From Streptomyces sp. CB01201 (GTDB taxonomy: Bacteria; Actinomycetota; Actinomycetes; Streptomycetales; Streptomycetaceae): 64,000 nt of DNA. The number at the start of each line of letters is the position of its first letter. Positions within the stretch are counted from its first letter, which is position 1. Position numbers and translations under genes: made by a program. The stretch is from assembly GCF_002803085.1 (NCBI RefSeq), contig NZ_NNBJ01000001.1, positions 928,656 to 992,655 on the forward strand. The letters run 5' to 3'. This document shows positions 49,587 through 59,615 of this stretch, piece by piece. The notes beneath the pieces were generated by a model, which worked only from the letters and a program-made list of their open reading frames with translations, was not told where the DNA came from and made no database searches.

Positions 49587-49979
49587 TCAGCGGGCGCTGC
49601 CGAGGTCGCGGTCGGCCTCGCTGCCCTGGAGCATGAGGGTGGTCTCCTCGATGCGGCGGAAGCGGCCGTCGGAGGTGAGGTCGGCGAAGACATAGACCTC
49701 CATGGCGACGGTGGTGCCGTCGGTCTTGGTGATGTGGCAGGTGTGGCGGTCGGCGTACCTGGCGCCGTCGTACAGCTCTTCGTGGACGTCGACGTGGCCG
49801 TGGGCGACGATGCCGCGCAGGTGCTCGATGTGGTCGAGGAACTCGGCACGGTCGGCCCACACACCATCCGTGCGCTGGCGGTAGTCGGGGGCGAAATGCT
49901 GGTCGGCGGCCTCGGTCGGCGTGATGTCGCGGTTGAAGAGAAGGTCGTTGAGGGCGGCCTCGATGCCGGTGCGGGTCAT
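49587..49979 (-). CDS. NTF2-like / SnoaL-type protein
   Basis: The 130-residue protein fits the nuclear-transport-factor-2-like fold: an N-terminal helix pair (GIEAALNDLLFNRDITPTEA), the YRQRTDGVWADRAEFLDHIE segment and a set of strands ending in RFRRIEETTLML. Such proteins are small ligand binders or isomerases. GGAAGG precedes ATG 49979. Two 19-bp palindromes lie 36-95 bp upstream, so expression should be tightly regulated. Substrate unknown. Confidence 0.78.
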   Translation of the reverse strand: MTRTGIEAALNDLLFNRDITPTEAADQHFAPDYRQRTDGVWADRAEFLDHIEHLRGIVAHGHVDVHEELYDGARYADRHTCHITKTDGTTVAMEVYVFADLTSDGRFRRIEETTLMLQGSEADRDLGSAR

Positions 49980-50014
49980 GGGAGTTCCTTCCGGGGAAAG
50001 TGCGAGAGCGAGCG

Positions 50015-50074
50015 ATGCGTGCGCTGCGCACGCTTCGCCTCAACCGTAGCATCGAATGCGTGCGGCGCGCACGC
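50015..50074. promoter_or_regulatory. Duplicated 19-bp palindromic operator
   Basis: ATGCGTGCGCTGCGCACGC (50015-50033) and ATGCGTGCGGCGCGCACGC (50056-50074) differ at only two central bases. Each holds GCGTGCG facing CGCACGC. The centres are 41 bp apart, close to four helical turns, upstream of the NTF2-like gene. No regulator gene is adjacent. Confidence 0.8.
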
Positions 50075-50267
50075 GTTGAGGTCAACGACCCGACCAGCTG
50101 GGGGATTTGGGTAGCCGTAGCCGAAGCCGTGAGTAGGAGCGGCCGATGCCGGTCGCCCCGCAATCGCAGTGGGGGCGACGCGCGGGGGTCGGCTCTGCGC
50201 GCCGCATGCGACCCGTCGCCTGGAGATGCACCCGGCCCGTGAAAATGGCCCGTGCGAATATGGGTTC

Positions 50268-50807
50268 ATGACTCAACGAAAGCCTGCGGGGATGAGCTTT
50301 GAGTCCTGGGTCGATCGGCAGATCCGGGAGGCGGAGGAGCGAGGCGAATTCACGCGTCTCGCCGGGATCGGTGAGCCGCTGCCCGATGAACGGGCGCCGT
50401 ACGACGAGATGTGGTGGATGAAGCGGAAGATGACCCAGGAGGGTCTCTCCGTTGTCGCCTCGGGCTCGCTCGGCCTGCGGAAAGAGGCTGAGGACGCACT
50501 GGTGGAGGCGGCCGCCGCGCCCTCCGAGCGCCGGGTGCGGGCCATCCTGGAACCGGTCAACGCGAAGATCGCGGCCAATCTGCGGATGCCGCCGCCGGGG
50601 CCCCCGTTGGGCCGCGGCGAGATCGACGTCGAGGCGTTCCTGCGGGAGTGGCGTGAGTCCCGTGACCAGGATGGTCGAAGCACGCGCCACGCCGAAGGTG
50701 AGCCGGGTGGGGCACCGGTCCCGAGGGGATCGTGGATGCGGCGCCTGCGCAAGGGCTCTCGCGAGTCCGCGGCGGCCTCCGGGTCCGGCGGGCCCGCGAA
50801 CCCCTAG
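50268..50807 (+). CDS. DUF1992 (DnaJ-homologue-related) protein
   Basis: The 179-residue protein opens with SFESWVDRQIREAEERGEFT and continues RLAGIGEPLPDERAPYDEMW and KRKMTQEGLSVV, the conserved DUF1992 block found in DnaJC28-related proteins. No J domain is present. Function unknown in bacteria. The C-terminal 50 residues are disordered. There is no ribosome site before ATG 50268; GAATAT six bases upstream may be a -10 box for a leaderless transcript. It is divergent from the NTF2-like gene. Confidence 0.85.
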   Translation: MTQRKPAGMSFESWVDRQIREAEERGEFTRLAGIGEPLPDERAPYDEMWWMKRKMTQEGLSVVASGSLGLRKEAEDALVEAAAAPSERRVRAILEPVNAKIAANLRMPPPGPPLGRGEIDVEAFLREWRESRDQDGRSTRHAEGEPGGAPVPRGSWMRRLRKGSRESAAASGSGGPANP

Positions 50808-50925
50808 CTCCTTCCTTGCCCGCGTCGCCCGCGTCGGGCGCCTGGCGCGTCAACGGGGCTGCGGGGAAGGGGAGTTGAAGCCTCGGACTCCGGCGGTCGA
50901 GAGGCTGGCAAGGCCATGGATCGCG

Positions 50926-50972
50926 ACAGTGGGCGAGGGCCCCGCGCCGGAAGCGGGGCCCTCGCCCACTGT
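50926..50972. terminator. Very strong bidirectional terminator, 20-bp perfect stem
   Basis: The 20-base arm at 50926-50945 (ACAGTGGGCGAGGG then CCCCGC) pairs perfectly with 50953-50972 around a 7-nt loop, between the convergent DUF1992 and alpha/beta hydrolase genes. Confidence 0.92.
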
Positions 50973-51084
50973 GTGCGCCTTGTGTGTCCCCTGGGCGTGC
51001 CCTCTCTGTACGGCCTCTTCGTGTGGCCCGTCGGTTTCGTGTGACCCATCGGTCGTGATGCCTCTTCGTGAGCCTTCGTCGGCG

Positions 51085-51960
51085 TCACGCAGGCCCTTCG
51101 CCGGCCGTCAGGAACCCGCGCATGTACCCGGCCACCGTGTCGAGATGGCTTTCGAGCAGGAAGTGCCCGCCGCCGGGAACGAGGTGAACTTCCGCGTCCG
51201 GCAGGTCCCTTGAGAAGGCGCGGGCACCGTCGGGGCCGAAGATCTCGTCGCCCGCTCCCCAGACCGCGAGGAGTGGCACCCGGTGTTCGCGGAAGTAGGC
51301 GTGCAGCTGCGGATAGAGGGGCGGATTGCTGGCGTAGTCGAGGAACAGGGCGAGCTGTACGAGGTCGTTGCCCGGTCGGTTGACCTCGCGGTGGTCGGTG
51401 GCCCAGGTGTCCGGGTCGACCAGCTCGGGCCGGGCCACCCCGTTCAGGTACTGCCAGCGAATGGCGTCGAGGGAGAGCGCGCCGCGGACGGCGGGCTCGG
51501 TCTCGGGGCCGGGATCCTCCCAGTACGCCCGCACGGGCTTCCAGAAATCCGCTACGAAGCCGTCCTCGTAGGCGTTGCCGTTCTGGCTGACCACCGCGGT
51601 GATCGCCTCCGGGTTGCGCAGCGCGAGCCGCCACCCGATGGGTGCCCCGTAGTCCTGGACGTAGATGGCGTAGCGGGCGACGCCGAGCTGGGCCAGCAGG
51701 CCCTCGGTGACGTCGGTGAGCGCGTCGAAGGTGTAGGTGAACGCGTCGACCGACGGGGCGTCGGAGTTGCCGAACCCGAGATGGTCCGGCGCGATGACGT
51801 GGAACCGGTCGGCCAGCGCGGGAATGAGGTGGCGGAACATGCGCGAGCTGGTGGGGAACCCGTGCAGAAGCACGAGGGTGGGCGCCTCGCGGGGGCCCGC
51901 CTCGCGGTAGAAGACGCGGTGTGACCCCACGGTCGCGTACTGGTGCCGGATCTCAACCAT
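51085..51960 (-). CDS. Alpha/beta hydrolase, haloalkane dehalogenase/epoxide hydrolase type
   Basis: The 291-residue enzyme has the oxyanion segment LLHGFPTSSRMFRHL, the nucleophile elbow VQDYGAPIGW with Asp103 as nucleophile, and the catalytic histidine in PGGGHFLLES near 270. Aspartate rather than serine places it with haloalkane dehalogenases, epoxide hydrolases and fluoroacetate dehalogenases. A preceding AAGGGG site supports ATG 51960. It is divergent from a CGNR zinc-finger regulator gene and probably controlled by it. Confidence 0.88.
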   Translation of the reverse strand: MVEIRHQYATVGSHRVFYREAGPREAPTLVLLHGFPTSSRMFRHLIPALADRFHVIAPDHLGFGNSDAPSVDAFTYTFDALTDVTEGLLAQLGVARYAIYVQDYGAPIGWRLALRNPEAITAVVSQNGNAYEDGFVADFWKPVRAYWEDPGPETEPAVRGALSLDAIRWQYLNGVARPELVDPDTWATDHREVNRPGNDLVQLALFLDYASNPPLYPQLHAYFREHRVPLLAVWGAGDEIFGPDGARAFSRDLPDAEVHLVPGGGHFLLESHLDTVAGYMRGFLTAGEGPA

Positions 51961-52068
51961 GGCTAACCCCTTCAGATGTCTATGACGGTTACCTCGCAGA
52001 TCTAGTAGACGCCCGGAGGAGTAACCTGTCAATCGACTTGATGGAGTTAGCTGGAATCGGCGGGAAAG

Positions 52069-52584
52069 GTGGCGGCCGTGCTGGACGAGCAAGCCCTTAT
52101 GGAGGCGCTGAACAGCACTCCTGTCGTGGACGGCCAACGCCAGGACCTGTGGCACGCGGACCACGAGGTAGACGGCTGGGCGCGGAAACACGGCGGACAC
52201 GGCGGCGAGGAGGAGCGCCGATGGCTGCGCACCGCTCGGGACGCGCTCCAGGCGGTGGAGTCCGGCGCGGCGGCGGAGTCCCGGCTGCGGCGGGTCCTGG
52301 CGGGCGTTCGCCGGACCCCAGAGCCCAGCGCGGCGGGCATCTCTTGGCACCTGGAGGTGGCACCGGAGCGCCGGCTCGCGGTGGAACTCGTCCTGGCGTG
52401 GGCGGATGTGAAGGAGCGGATGCCCGGTCGTCTGCGGCCCTGCGAGAACCCCGAATGCCGCCTCTTCCTCCTGGACCGCAGTCGGGCCAACACGGCACGG
52501 TGGTGCTCCATGAAGGCATGCGGAAACCGGCTCAAGGCCCGCCGCCACCAGGCCCGCGCGCGCGAAACCCCGGGTCTCGACTAG
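52069..52584 (+). CDS. CGNR zinc-finger (ABATE-domain) regulator
   Basis: The C-terminal CENPECRLFLLDRSRANTAR followed by WCSMKACGNRLKARRHQAR is the CGNR zinc finger with its four cysteines and the CGNR signature. The N-terminal part (WLRTARDALQAVESGAAAES) is the ABATE ligand-binding domain. Such proteins are predicted stress-responsive transcription regulators. 171 residues from GTG 52069; a GTG three codons on is equally possible. It is divergent from the alpha/beta hydrolase gene, likely its target. Confidence 0.82.
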   Translation: MAAVLDEQALMEALNSTPVVDGQRQDLWHADHEVDGWARKHGGHGGEEERRWLRTARDALQAVESGAAAESRLRRVLAGVRRTPEPSAAGISWHLEVAPERRLAVELVLAWADVKERMPGRLRPCENPECRLFLLDRSRANTARWCSMKACGNRLKARRHQARARETPGLD

Positions 52585-52638
52585 AACGCCGGGTCCGTCC
52601 CGCGAGCGGGGGAACGCGCCCTGCCGAAGCGCGGTGTC

Positions 52639-54749
<2,111 letters not shown>

Positions 54750-54851
54750 TCCCCGTCCCTCGCCCTTTTGCCGTCCGCTGGACCCGATGTCCAGCCTCCC
54801 CGCGCCGTCGCCCACCCGGCGGCCGCCCCCCTGTGATGGGAGTTCCTTTTC

Positions 54852-55880
54852 ATGCGCGCCGCAGTGATGTACGGAGCCGGAGACGTCCGCGTCGAGGACC
54901 GGCCCGACCCGAAGATCGTTCAGCCCACCGACGCCGTCGTCCGCACCCTGGCCGCCTGCGTCTGCGGCAGCGATCTGTGGCCGTACCGATCGATGCCCGC
55001 CGCCGACACCGGCCGCCCAATGGGCCACGAGTTTCTGGGCGTCGTCGAAGAGACCGGAGGGGAGGTGCAGGGTCTGAAGCCCGGCGACCTGGTCGTCACC
55101 CCGTTCACCTACAGCGACAACACGTGCGACTACTGCGCCAAGGGTCTGCACATCTCGTGCCGCAACTTCGGCCGCTACGGCTTCGACGGTGTCGACGGCG
55201 GGCAAGGGGAGGCCGTCCGGGTCCCGTATGCCGACGGCACCCTCGTGAAGCTCCCGGTGGCCGCCGACTCCCCGCTGCTGTCCTCCCTGCTCGCGCTGTC
55301 GGACGTGATGACCACGGGCCACCACGGAGCGGCCACCGCCGGTGTCGGACGGGGGGACACGGTGCTCGTCGTCGGGGACGGTGCGGTCGGCCTCTGCGCG
55401 GTGATCGCCGCCAAGCGGCTCGGGGCCGAGCGGATCGTGCTCGCGGGCCGCCACGAGGCACGCACCGGCCTCGGCCGTGAGTTCGGCGCGACCGATGTGG
55501 TCGCCGAGCGCGGGGCCGAGGGCCTCGCCCGGATCCGTGAACTGACCGGCGGTGTGGGCAAGGCGATCGAAGCGGTCGGCACCCGCCAGGCGCTCGACAC
55601 CGCCCTCGGCGCGGTCCTGGACGGCGGCACCATCAGCCGCCTGGGCGTGCCGCAAGCCGATCAAGTCCCCATGGGGCCGGCCGAGTTCATGCGCAACATC
55701 ACCCTGACCGGCGGCGCGAGCCCCGCCCGCGCCTACATCGAGCAGTTGCTGCCCGATGTCCTGGACGGCACGATCACCCCGGGCCGTGTCTTCGACCAGG
55801 AGTTCACCCTCGACCGGACTCCGGACGCCTACCGCGCCATGGCCGACCGCCAAGTCCTCAAGGCCCTCATCCGCCCCTGA
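54852..55880 (+). CDS. Zinc-type alcohol dehydrogenase family protein
   Basis: The 342-residue MDR-family enzyme has the catalytic zinc ligands Cys in AACVCGSDLW and His in PMGHEFLGVV, and the cofactor motif VLVVGDGAVGLCAV. The structural-zinc lobe retains three cysteines (NTCDYCAKGLHISC); the first of the usual four is replaced. ATG 54852 follows the aldo/keto reductase gene by about 100 bp. It may process the alcohol or aldehyde pool with that enzyme. Substrate unknown. Confidence 0.9.
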   Translation: MRAAVMYGAGDVRVEDRPDPKIVQPTDAVVRTLAACVCGSDLWPYRSMPAADTGRPMGHEFLGVVEETGGEVQGLKPGDLVVTPFTYSDNTCDYCAKGLHISCRNFGRYGFDGVDGGQGEAVRVPYADGTLVKLPVAADSPLLSSLLALSDVMTTGHHGAATAGVGRGDTVLVVGDGAVGLCAVIAAKRLGAERIVLAGRHEARTGLGREFGATDVVAERGAEGLARIRELTGGVGKAIEAVGTRQALDTALGAVLDGGTISRLGVPQADQVPMGPAEFMRNITLTGGASPARAYIEQLLPDVLDGTITPGRVFDQEFTLDRTPDAYRAMADRQVLKALIRP

Positions 55881-55881
55881 A

Positions 55882-55912
55882 CCGACCGATCGTCCGGTCG
55901 CTCGGCGGTCGG
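55882..55912. terminator. Candidate terminator between convergent genes
   Basis: CCGACCG (55882-55888) pairs with CGGTCGG (55906-55912), with inner partial pairing, in the 33-bp gap between the alcohol dehydrogenase and transglycosylase genes. Confidence 0.55.
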
Positions 55913-55913
55913 C

Positions 55914-56693
55914 TCAGTACGAGTTGTGGGACTGCCAGAACGACCAGGCTCCGCACGGGCTGCCGTAGCGCTGGTTCATGTAGTTGAGGCCCCACTTGAT
56001 CTGGGTCGCCGGATTGCTCTGCCAGTCGGAACCCGCGCTGCTCATCTTGGAGCCGGGCAGCGCCTGCACGAGACCGTAGGCACTGCCGTTGGTGGCGCGG
56101 TAGTTCCAGCTCGACTCGTTGTTCACGATGTTGCTGAAGCACTGGAACTGGTCGGCCGGGACGATCTGCCGGGCGATCGCCTGCACATCGGATATCGAGT
56201 AGGAACTCTGGACCTGGAAGGTGGTCCGGTCCGACGAGCGGCTGGCGGCCTCGGTCTTCAGATCGCGCGCCTTGGCCTCCTTGTCGGCCTTCTCCTTGGC
56301 CGCGTCCGCCTTGCTCTTGTCGGCCGCGTCCTTCTTGGCCTTGGCGTCCTGCGCGGCGCGCACGCGCGCGGCCTCCTCCGCGGACTTCTTCGCCGCCGCG
56401 TTCGCCTGCGCGGACTGGGCATCCGCCTGCTGCGTCAGGGACGCGGTCTGCACCTGAGCCTGCTGCCCGGCCGGGAGGTCGGCCAGCAGCGTCGAATCGG
56501 CGGCGGACGCCTGAAGACCGTCACTCGCGGCGGAGGGGCTGCCCGCGCCGACGCCGACCACGGCGCCGACGGTGGTGACGGCCGTGGCGGACGCCACCGC
56601 GAACCCCCGGACACGGCTGGTGCGCGGGGACTGAACACGCGAGTGGCCGGGGCCGTTGCGCTCAGCGGTACGGGCTTGCTCGTTGGCGGCCAT
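55914..56693 (-). CDS. Secreted transglycosylase-SLT protein with coiled-coil
   Basis: The 259-residue protein has an N-terminal basic region and a hydrophobic segment (GFAVASATAVTTVGAVVGVG, near 30-50), probably a signal. A Lys/Ala/Glu-rich coiled coil follows (residues 90-145). The C-terminal SLT domain (FSNIVNNESSWNYRATNGSA with the catalytic Glu, then YGLVQALPG and INWGLNYM-like strands) cleaves peptidoglycan. ATG 56693 has AAGAGG upstream. The IS element is inserted about 190 bp upstream of the gene, so its promoter may be altered. Confidence 0.86.
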   Translation of the reverse strand: MAANEQARTAERNGPGHSRVQSPRTSRVRGFAVASATAVTTVGAVVGVGAGSPSAASDGLQASAADSTLLADLPAGQQAQVQTASLTQQADAQSAQANAAAKKSAEEAARVRAAQDAKAKKDAADKSKADAAKEKADKEAKARDLKTEAASRSSDRTTFQVQSSYSISDVQAIARQIVPADQFQCFSNIVNNESSWNYRATNGSAYGLVQALPGSKMSSAGSDWQSNPATQIKWGLNYMNQRYGSPCGAWSFWQSHNSY

Positions 56694-56811
56694 CGGGTCC
56701 TCTTGCGAACTGTGGGCACGCGGTGCCGGACGGACGGAGCACCGGCCAGGTGCACGCGGCCGGGAGGCTCCAGGGAGGAGTGCGCAATCGTTCCAGGGCA
56801 CGCCAACGCTT

Positions 56812-56842
56812 CGCTAACGCCTTCGTGGCTGGAACGTTAGCG
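56812..56842. promoter_or_regulatory. Inverted repeat upstream of the transglycosylase gene
   Basis: CGCTAACG (56812-56819) and CGTTAGCG (56835-56842) form a perfect 8-bp repeat with a 15-bp spacer in the leader of the minus-strand transglycosylase gene. It could be an operator or an RNA stem. I saw no match to the cyclic-di-AMP riboswitch often found before such genes. Confidence 0.45.
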
Positions 56843-56916
56843 CGAGCCTACCTCGCACGCCCGATCAAGTCGGCCCTAGGCCGTGTCCGTAAAGTCGATG
56901 GTTCGTTGCTCCGTTC

Positions 56917-57306
56917 GTGGTGCGTCGACATGAACTAACCGATGAGTCGTGGGCATTGATCGCCCCGTTGCTGGCGCCGGGCCGTATGGGCCGGCCGGTA
57001 CGGGACCGGCGCCAGGTGGTCAACGGCATCCTGTGGAAGCTGTCCACCGGTGCCGCCTGGCGTGACCTGCCCGAACGCTATGGGCCGTGGAAGACGGTCT
57101 ACGAACGTTTCCGGCACTGGTCCGCCGACGGCACCTGGGACCGCCTCCTGGCCCACGTCCAGCAGCACTGCGACGCCGTCGGGAGTGTCGACTGGAGCAT
57201 CGTCTGCGTCGACTCCACGACGGTGCGGGCTCACCAGCACGCGGCCGGAGCTCGAAAAGGGGGCCCTGGGAAGGCGAGGCACTCGGCCGGTCGCGCGGCG
57301 GGCTGA
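56917..57306 (+). CDS. IS5-family transposase, orfA
   Basis: GTG 56917 opens a 129-residue frame with the DUF4096-type N-terminal helix-turn-helix (HELTDESWALIAPLLAPGRM, then QVVNGILWKLSTGAAWRDLP) and the first catalytic aspartate in VCVDSTTVRAHQH. The frame stops at 57306, after overlapping orfB. A slippery A AAA GGG at 57255-57261 allows -1 frameshifting into orfB, giving the full transposase. Confidence 0.85.
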   Translation: MVRRHELTDESWALIAPLLAPGRMGRPVRDRRQVVNGILWKLSTGAAWRDLPERYGPWKTVYERFRHWSADGTWDRLLAHVQQHCDAVGSVDWSIVCVDSTTVRAHQHAAGARKGGPGKARHSAGRAAG

Positions 57307-57749
57307 CCAGCAAGATCCACCTCGCCTGCGACGGCCAGGGCCGGCCCCTCGCCTTCACCCTGACCGGCGGCAACGTCAACGACTGCACCCAGTTCGAGCC
57401 GGTCATGGACCGAATCCGCATCGCCCGGCCGGGACCGGGCCGACCCCGGACCCGGCCCCAGCGCGTGGTCGCGGACAAGGGCTACTCGGCCCGCAAGATC
57501 CGCGCCTACCTGCGGCGACGAGGCATCGCTTGCACCATCCCGGAACGGATCGACCAGATCAACGGACGCCTCCGCCGAGGCGAGAGCCGCTGCCGCCTGG
57601 ACCGAACCGCATACCGGCGGCGCAACGTGGTCGAGCGCTGCTTCAGCCAGCTCAAGCAGAACCGGGCCCTGGCCACCCGCTACGACAAGCGAGCAGTCCA
57701 CTTCCAGGCCATGGTCACCCTCGCCTGCCTGCGGCTCTGGCTCCCATGA
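57255..57749 (+). CDS. IS5-family transposase, orfB (frameshift product part)
   Basis: This frame continues the transposase after a -1 shift: GGLTSKIHLACDGQGRPLAF, then the second Asp in VVADKGYSARKI and the Glu in NVVERCFSQLKQNRALATRY, completing a DDE catalytic triad. It has no start codon of its own and depends on the slip at 57255-57261. Its stop lies inside the right inverted repeat. The fused product would be about 277 residues. Confidence 0.82.
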   Translation, partial: KRGPWEGEALGRSRGGLTSKIHLACDGQGRPLAFTLTGGNVNDCTQFEPVMDRIRIARPGPGRPRTRPQRVVADKGYSARKIRAYLRRRGIACTIPERIDQINGRLRRGESRCRLDRTAYRRRNVVERCFSQLKQNRALATRYDKRAVHFQAMVTLACLRLWLP

Positions 57750-57766
57750 CTTTCCGGACACCCCCT

Positions 57767-57794
57767 AGGGCAGCACAGTTGGATGTGCTGCCCT
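57767..57794. terminator. Terminator adjoining the IS right end
   Basis: AGGGCAGCACA (57767-57777) pairs perfectly with TGTGCTGCCCT (57784-57794) around a 6-nt loop. It serves the minus-strand isochorismatase-like gene. Its outer bases include part of the IS target duplication. Confidence 0.82.
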
Positions 57795-57825
57795 GCCCGG
57801 GGACGTTGCTCCCCCTGCCTCAGCC

Positions 57826-58386
57826 TCAGCGGGCGTCGCCGAGCACGACGTCCTTGGCCTCGGCCACCTCGGCCCGCCGCCCCGGGGCCCTCTGGAAGGA
57901 CCAGTACAGATTCGTGTGCGTGATGACCTGGGCCGGTGTCGGAGCACCCCATGCCGTCTTGTCGCCCGCCGTGTGCGCGTCCCCGACCAGGGTCACGTCG
58001 TATCCCCTGGTGAAAGCGCCGTGGAGCGTCGAGCGGATGCACGCGTCGGTCTCCGCGCCGGCGATGACGAGCCGCCCCGCGCCGAGCCCGGACAGGACCT
58101 TCTCCAGTGTGGTGTCCTCGAAGGCGTCGCCGTACTTTTTCTCGACGAGGGGCTCACCGTCCCCTGGAACCAGCTCCGGCACGATCCGCCAGTCCTCACT
58201 TCCGCGCGTGAGTCCGTCGTCGGAGTGCTGGACCCAGACGACCGGGACGCCCTCCGCCCGCGCCCGCTCGACGAGGCCGGCGATGTTCGCGACCACCGCG
58301 TCACGCCCGTGGGCCCCGGCTACGACGCCGTTCTGCACGTCGACGACGAGGACGGCGGTGCTGGGCCGGTTCTCCAGTGTGGTCAT
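57826..58386 (-). CDS. Isochorismatase-family cysteine hydrolase
   Basis: The 186-residue protein has the catalytic triad of the family: Asp in VLVVDVQNGVV, Lys in VEKKYGDAFEDT and Cys in AGAETDACIRSTLH. It probably hydrolyses an amide such as nicotinamide or a related N-carbamoyl compound; true isochorismatase activity is unlikely in a stand-alone gene. A G-rich AGGGGGAAG precedes ATG 58386. The IS element ends within its terminator. Confidence 0.87.
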   Translation of the reverse strand: MTTLENRPSTAVLVVDVQNGVVAGAHGRDAVVANIAGLVERARAEGVPVVWVQHSDDGLTRGSEDWRIVPELVPGDGEPLVEKKYGDAFEDTTLEKVLSGLGAGRLVIAGAETDACIRSTLHGAFTRGYDVTLVGDAHTAGDKTAWGAPTPAQVITHTNLYWSFQRAPGRRAEVAEAKDVVLGDAR

Positions 58387-58647
58387 GCCTACTTCCCCCT
58401 GCTCTCGGCGGGCGCCTGCGTTCCCGCCCGTGTCTTTCTTGATCGCGAGCCTCATTGTGCACTTCACCGCGTAGTTCGCTACGTCGCACGGTAGCCGTAC
58501 CGACTGACATCGGGGCGGCGGGGCTGGACGGCCGGCGGCCGCGTTTCCGGCACCTGGAGGTGTGCCGGGTGTGGAGTCCGGCGATGCCGGCACCGTGACG
58601 GGGGAGTGGCGCACAAGGTGTCGGAGGCGCATGCGACACTCGGCTCC

Positions 58648-59301
58648 ATGCTGGGTGTGACCGATCTTCCGACCTATCTCGCCGGCCTGGTGCTGATCAT
58701 CCTTCTGCCGGGCCCCAATTCGCTGTACGTGCTGTCCGTGGCGGCCCGCCGAGGGGTGCGCACCGGGTATGCGGCCGCCGCCGGAGTCTTCACCGGCGAC
58801 ACGGTCCTCATGACGTTGTCCGCGCTCGGCGCGGCCTCGCTGTTGCAGACGGCACCGCTGCTGTTCGCCGTGGTCAAGTACGCGGGCGCGGGCTATCTGG
58901 CCTGGATGGCGTTCGGCATGCTTCGCCAGGCGGCCGGTATGTGGCGGTCCCGGCACGAGCAGGCGCGCGAGCAGAGTGCCGCGACCACGGAATCGGCGGG
59001 CGAGCGGCCCTACCGGCGGGCGCTGATGCTGAGCCTGTTCAACCCGAAGGCGATCTTGTTCATGCTCTCCTTCTTCGTCCAGTTCGTGCAGCCCGGCTAC
59101 GCCTACCCCGCCCTGTCCTTCCTGCTGCTCGGCACGCTGCTCCAGCTCGGCAGCTTCCTGTACCTGTCGACCCTGATATTCAGCGGCACCCGCCTCGCCG
59201 CCGCCTTCCGCCGCCGCAAGCGGCTCTCGGCGGGCGCGGCATCGGCGGCCGGCGCGCTCTTCCTGGGCTTCGCGGTGAAGCTGTCGCTCAGCGGCGTCTG
59301 A
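58648..59301 (+). CDS. LysE-family amino-acid exporter
   Basis: The 217-residue membrane protein has six hydrophobic segments and the family motif LPGPNSLYVLSVAARRGVRT near residue 20. SLFNPKAILFMLSFFVQFV supplies the conserved NPK. LysE/RhtB proteins export amino acids such as leucine, lysine or threonine. ATG 58648 has no ribosome site; GACACT ends 7 nt upstream, a possible -10 box for a leaderless transcript. Substrate unknown. Confidence 0.86.
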   Translation: MLGVTDLPTYLAGLVLIILLPGPNSLYVLSVAARRGVRTGYAAAAGVFTGDTVLMTLSALGAASLLQTAPLLFAVVKYAGAGYLAWMAFGMLRQAAGMWRSRHEQAREQSAATTESAGERPYRRALMLSLFNPKAILFMLSFFVQFVQPGYAYPALSFLLLGTLLQLGSFLYLSTLIFSGTRLAAAFRRRKRLSAGAASAAGALFLGFAVKLSLSGV

Positions 59302-59401
59302 TGGTGCGCGGCGATTGACGCCCGGTGATTCATGACGCCCGGCGGTTGAGCGCGCGCGGATCGGTTGGTGCCCGCCGACTGATTGCGCCCCGCATCGCGC
59401 C

Positions 59402-59448
59402 GCCCGCATACCGCGGCTGCCCCCGGCGCGGCGCCGCGGTATGCGGGC
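59402..59448. terminator. Terminator of the LysE gene
   Basis: GCCCGCATACCGCGG (59402-59416) pairs perfectly over 15 bp with 59434-59448, loop of 17 nt, about 100 bp past the LysE stop. Confidence 0.8.
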
Positions 59449-59602
59449 GAACCCCGGCCGGCAGCTCCATCCGCACCGCTCCAGCCAGGGGGTGCGCTGG
59501 AGTTGGGGGCGCGCGAGGCGCGCGATCGGCGCACTCGGGTAGAAGATCAATTCGACCGCGCCCCTGCGGGTGAACGGCCCTTCGGCAAGATCGTCGCGTT
59601 GT

Positions 59603-59608
59603 TAGCGT
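59603..59608 (+). promoter_or_regulatory. -10 element for leaderless thiF-like transcript
   Basis: TAGCGT, matching TANNNT, ends 7 nt before GTG 59616 and no Shine-Dalgarno sequence is present. Confidence 0.6.
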
Positions 59609-59615
59609 CCTGGCT

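Larger units (their letters stand above)
56880..57764 (+). mobile_element. IS5-family insertion sequence (IS427-group-like), 885 bp
   Basis: The element is bounded by imperfect 17-bp inverted repeats, GCCGTGTCCGTAAAGTC on the left and GGGGTGTCCGGAAAGTC (as complement) on the right, 14 of 17 identical. CTAG is duplicated at 56876-56879 and 57765-57768. It holds two overlapping transposase frames, orfA and orfB. Intact ends, duplication and frames indicate recent insertion. The right end touches the terminator of the isochorismatase-like gene. Confidence 0.88.
59302..59615. other. Intergenic region between LysE and ThiF genes
   Basis: The 314-bp gap contains the terminator at 59402-59448, direct repeats of a GCGCCC-type word around it, and the -10 box of the ThiF gene at its end. 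No ORF with support was found. Confidence 0.4.

Noticed and set aside
56694..56860. Possible cyclic-di-AMP (ydaO/yuaA) riboswitch before the transglycosylase gene
   Set aside because: Such riboswitches often precede actinobacterial cell-wall hydrolase genes, but the expected conserved blocks were not found in the leader.
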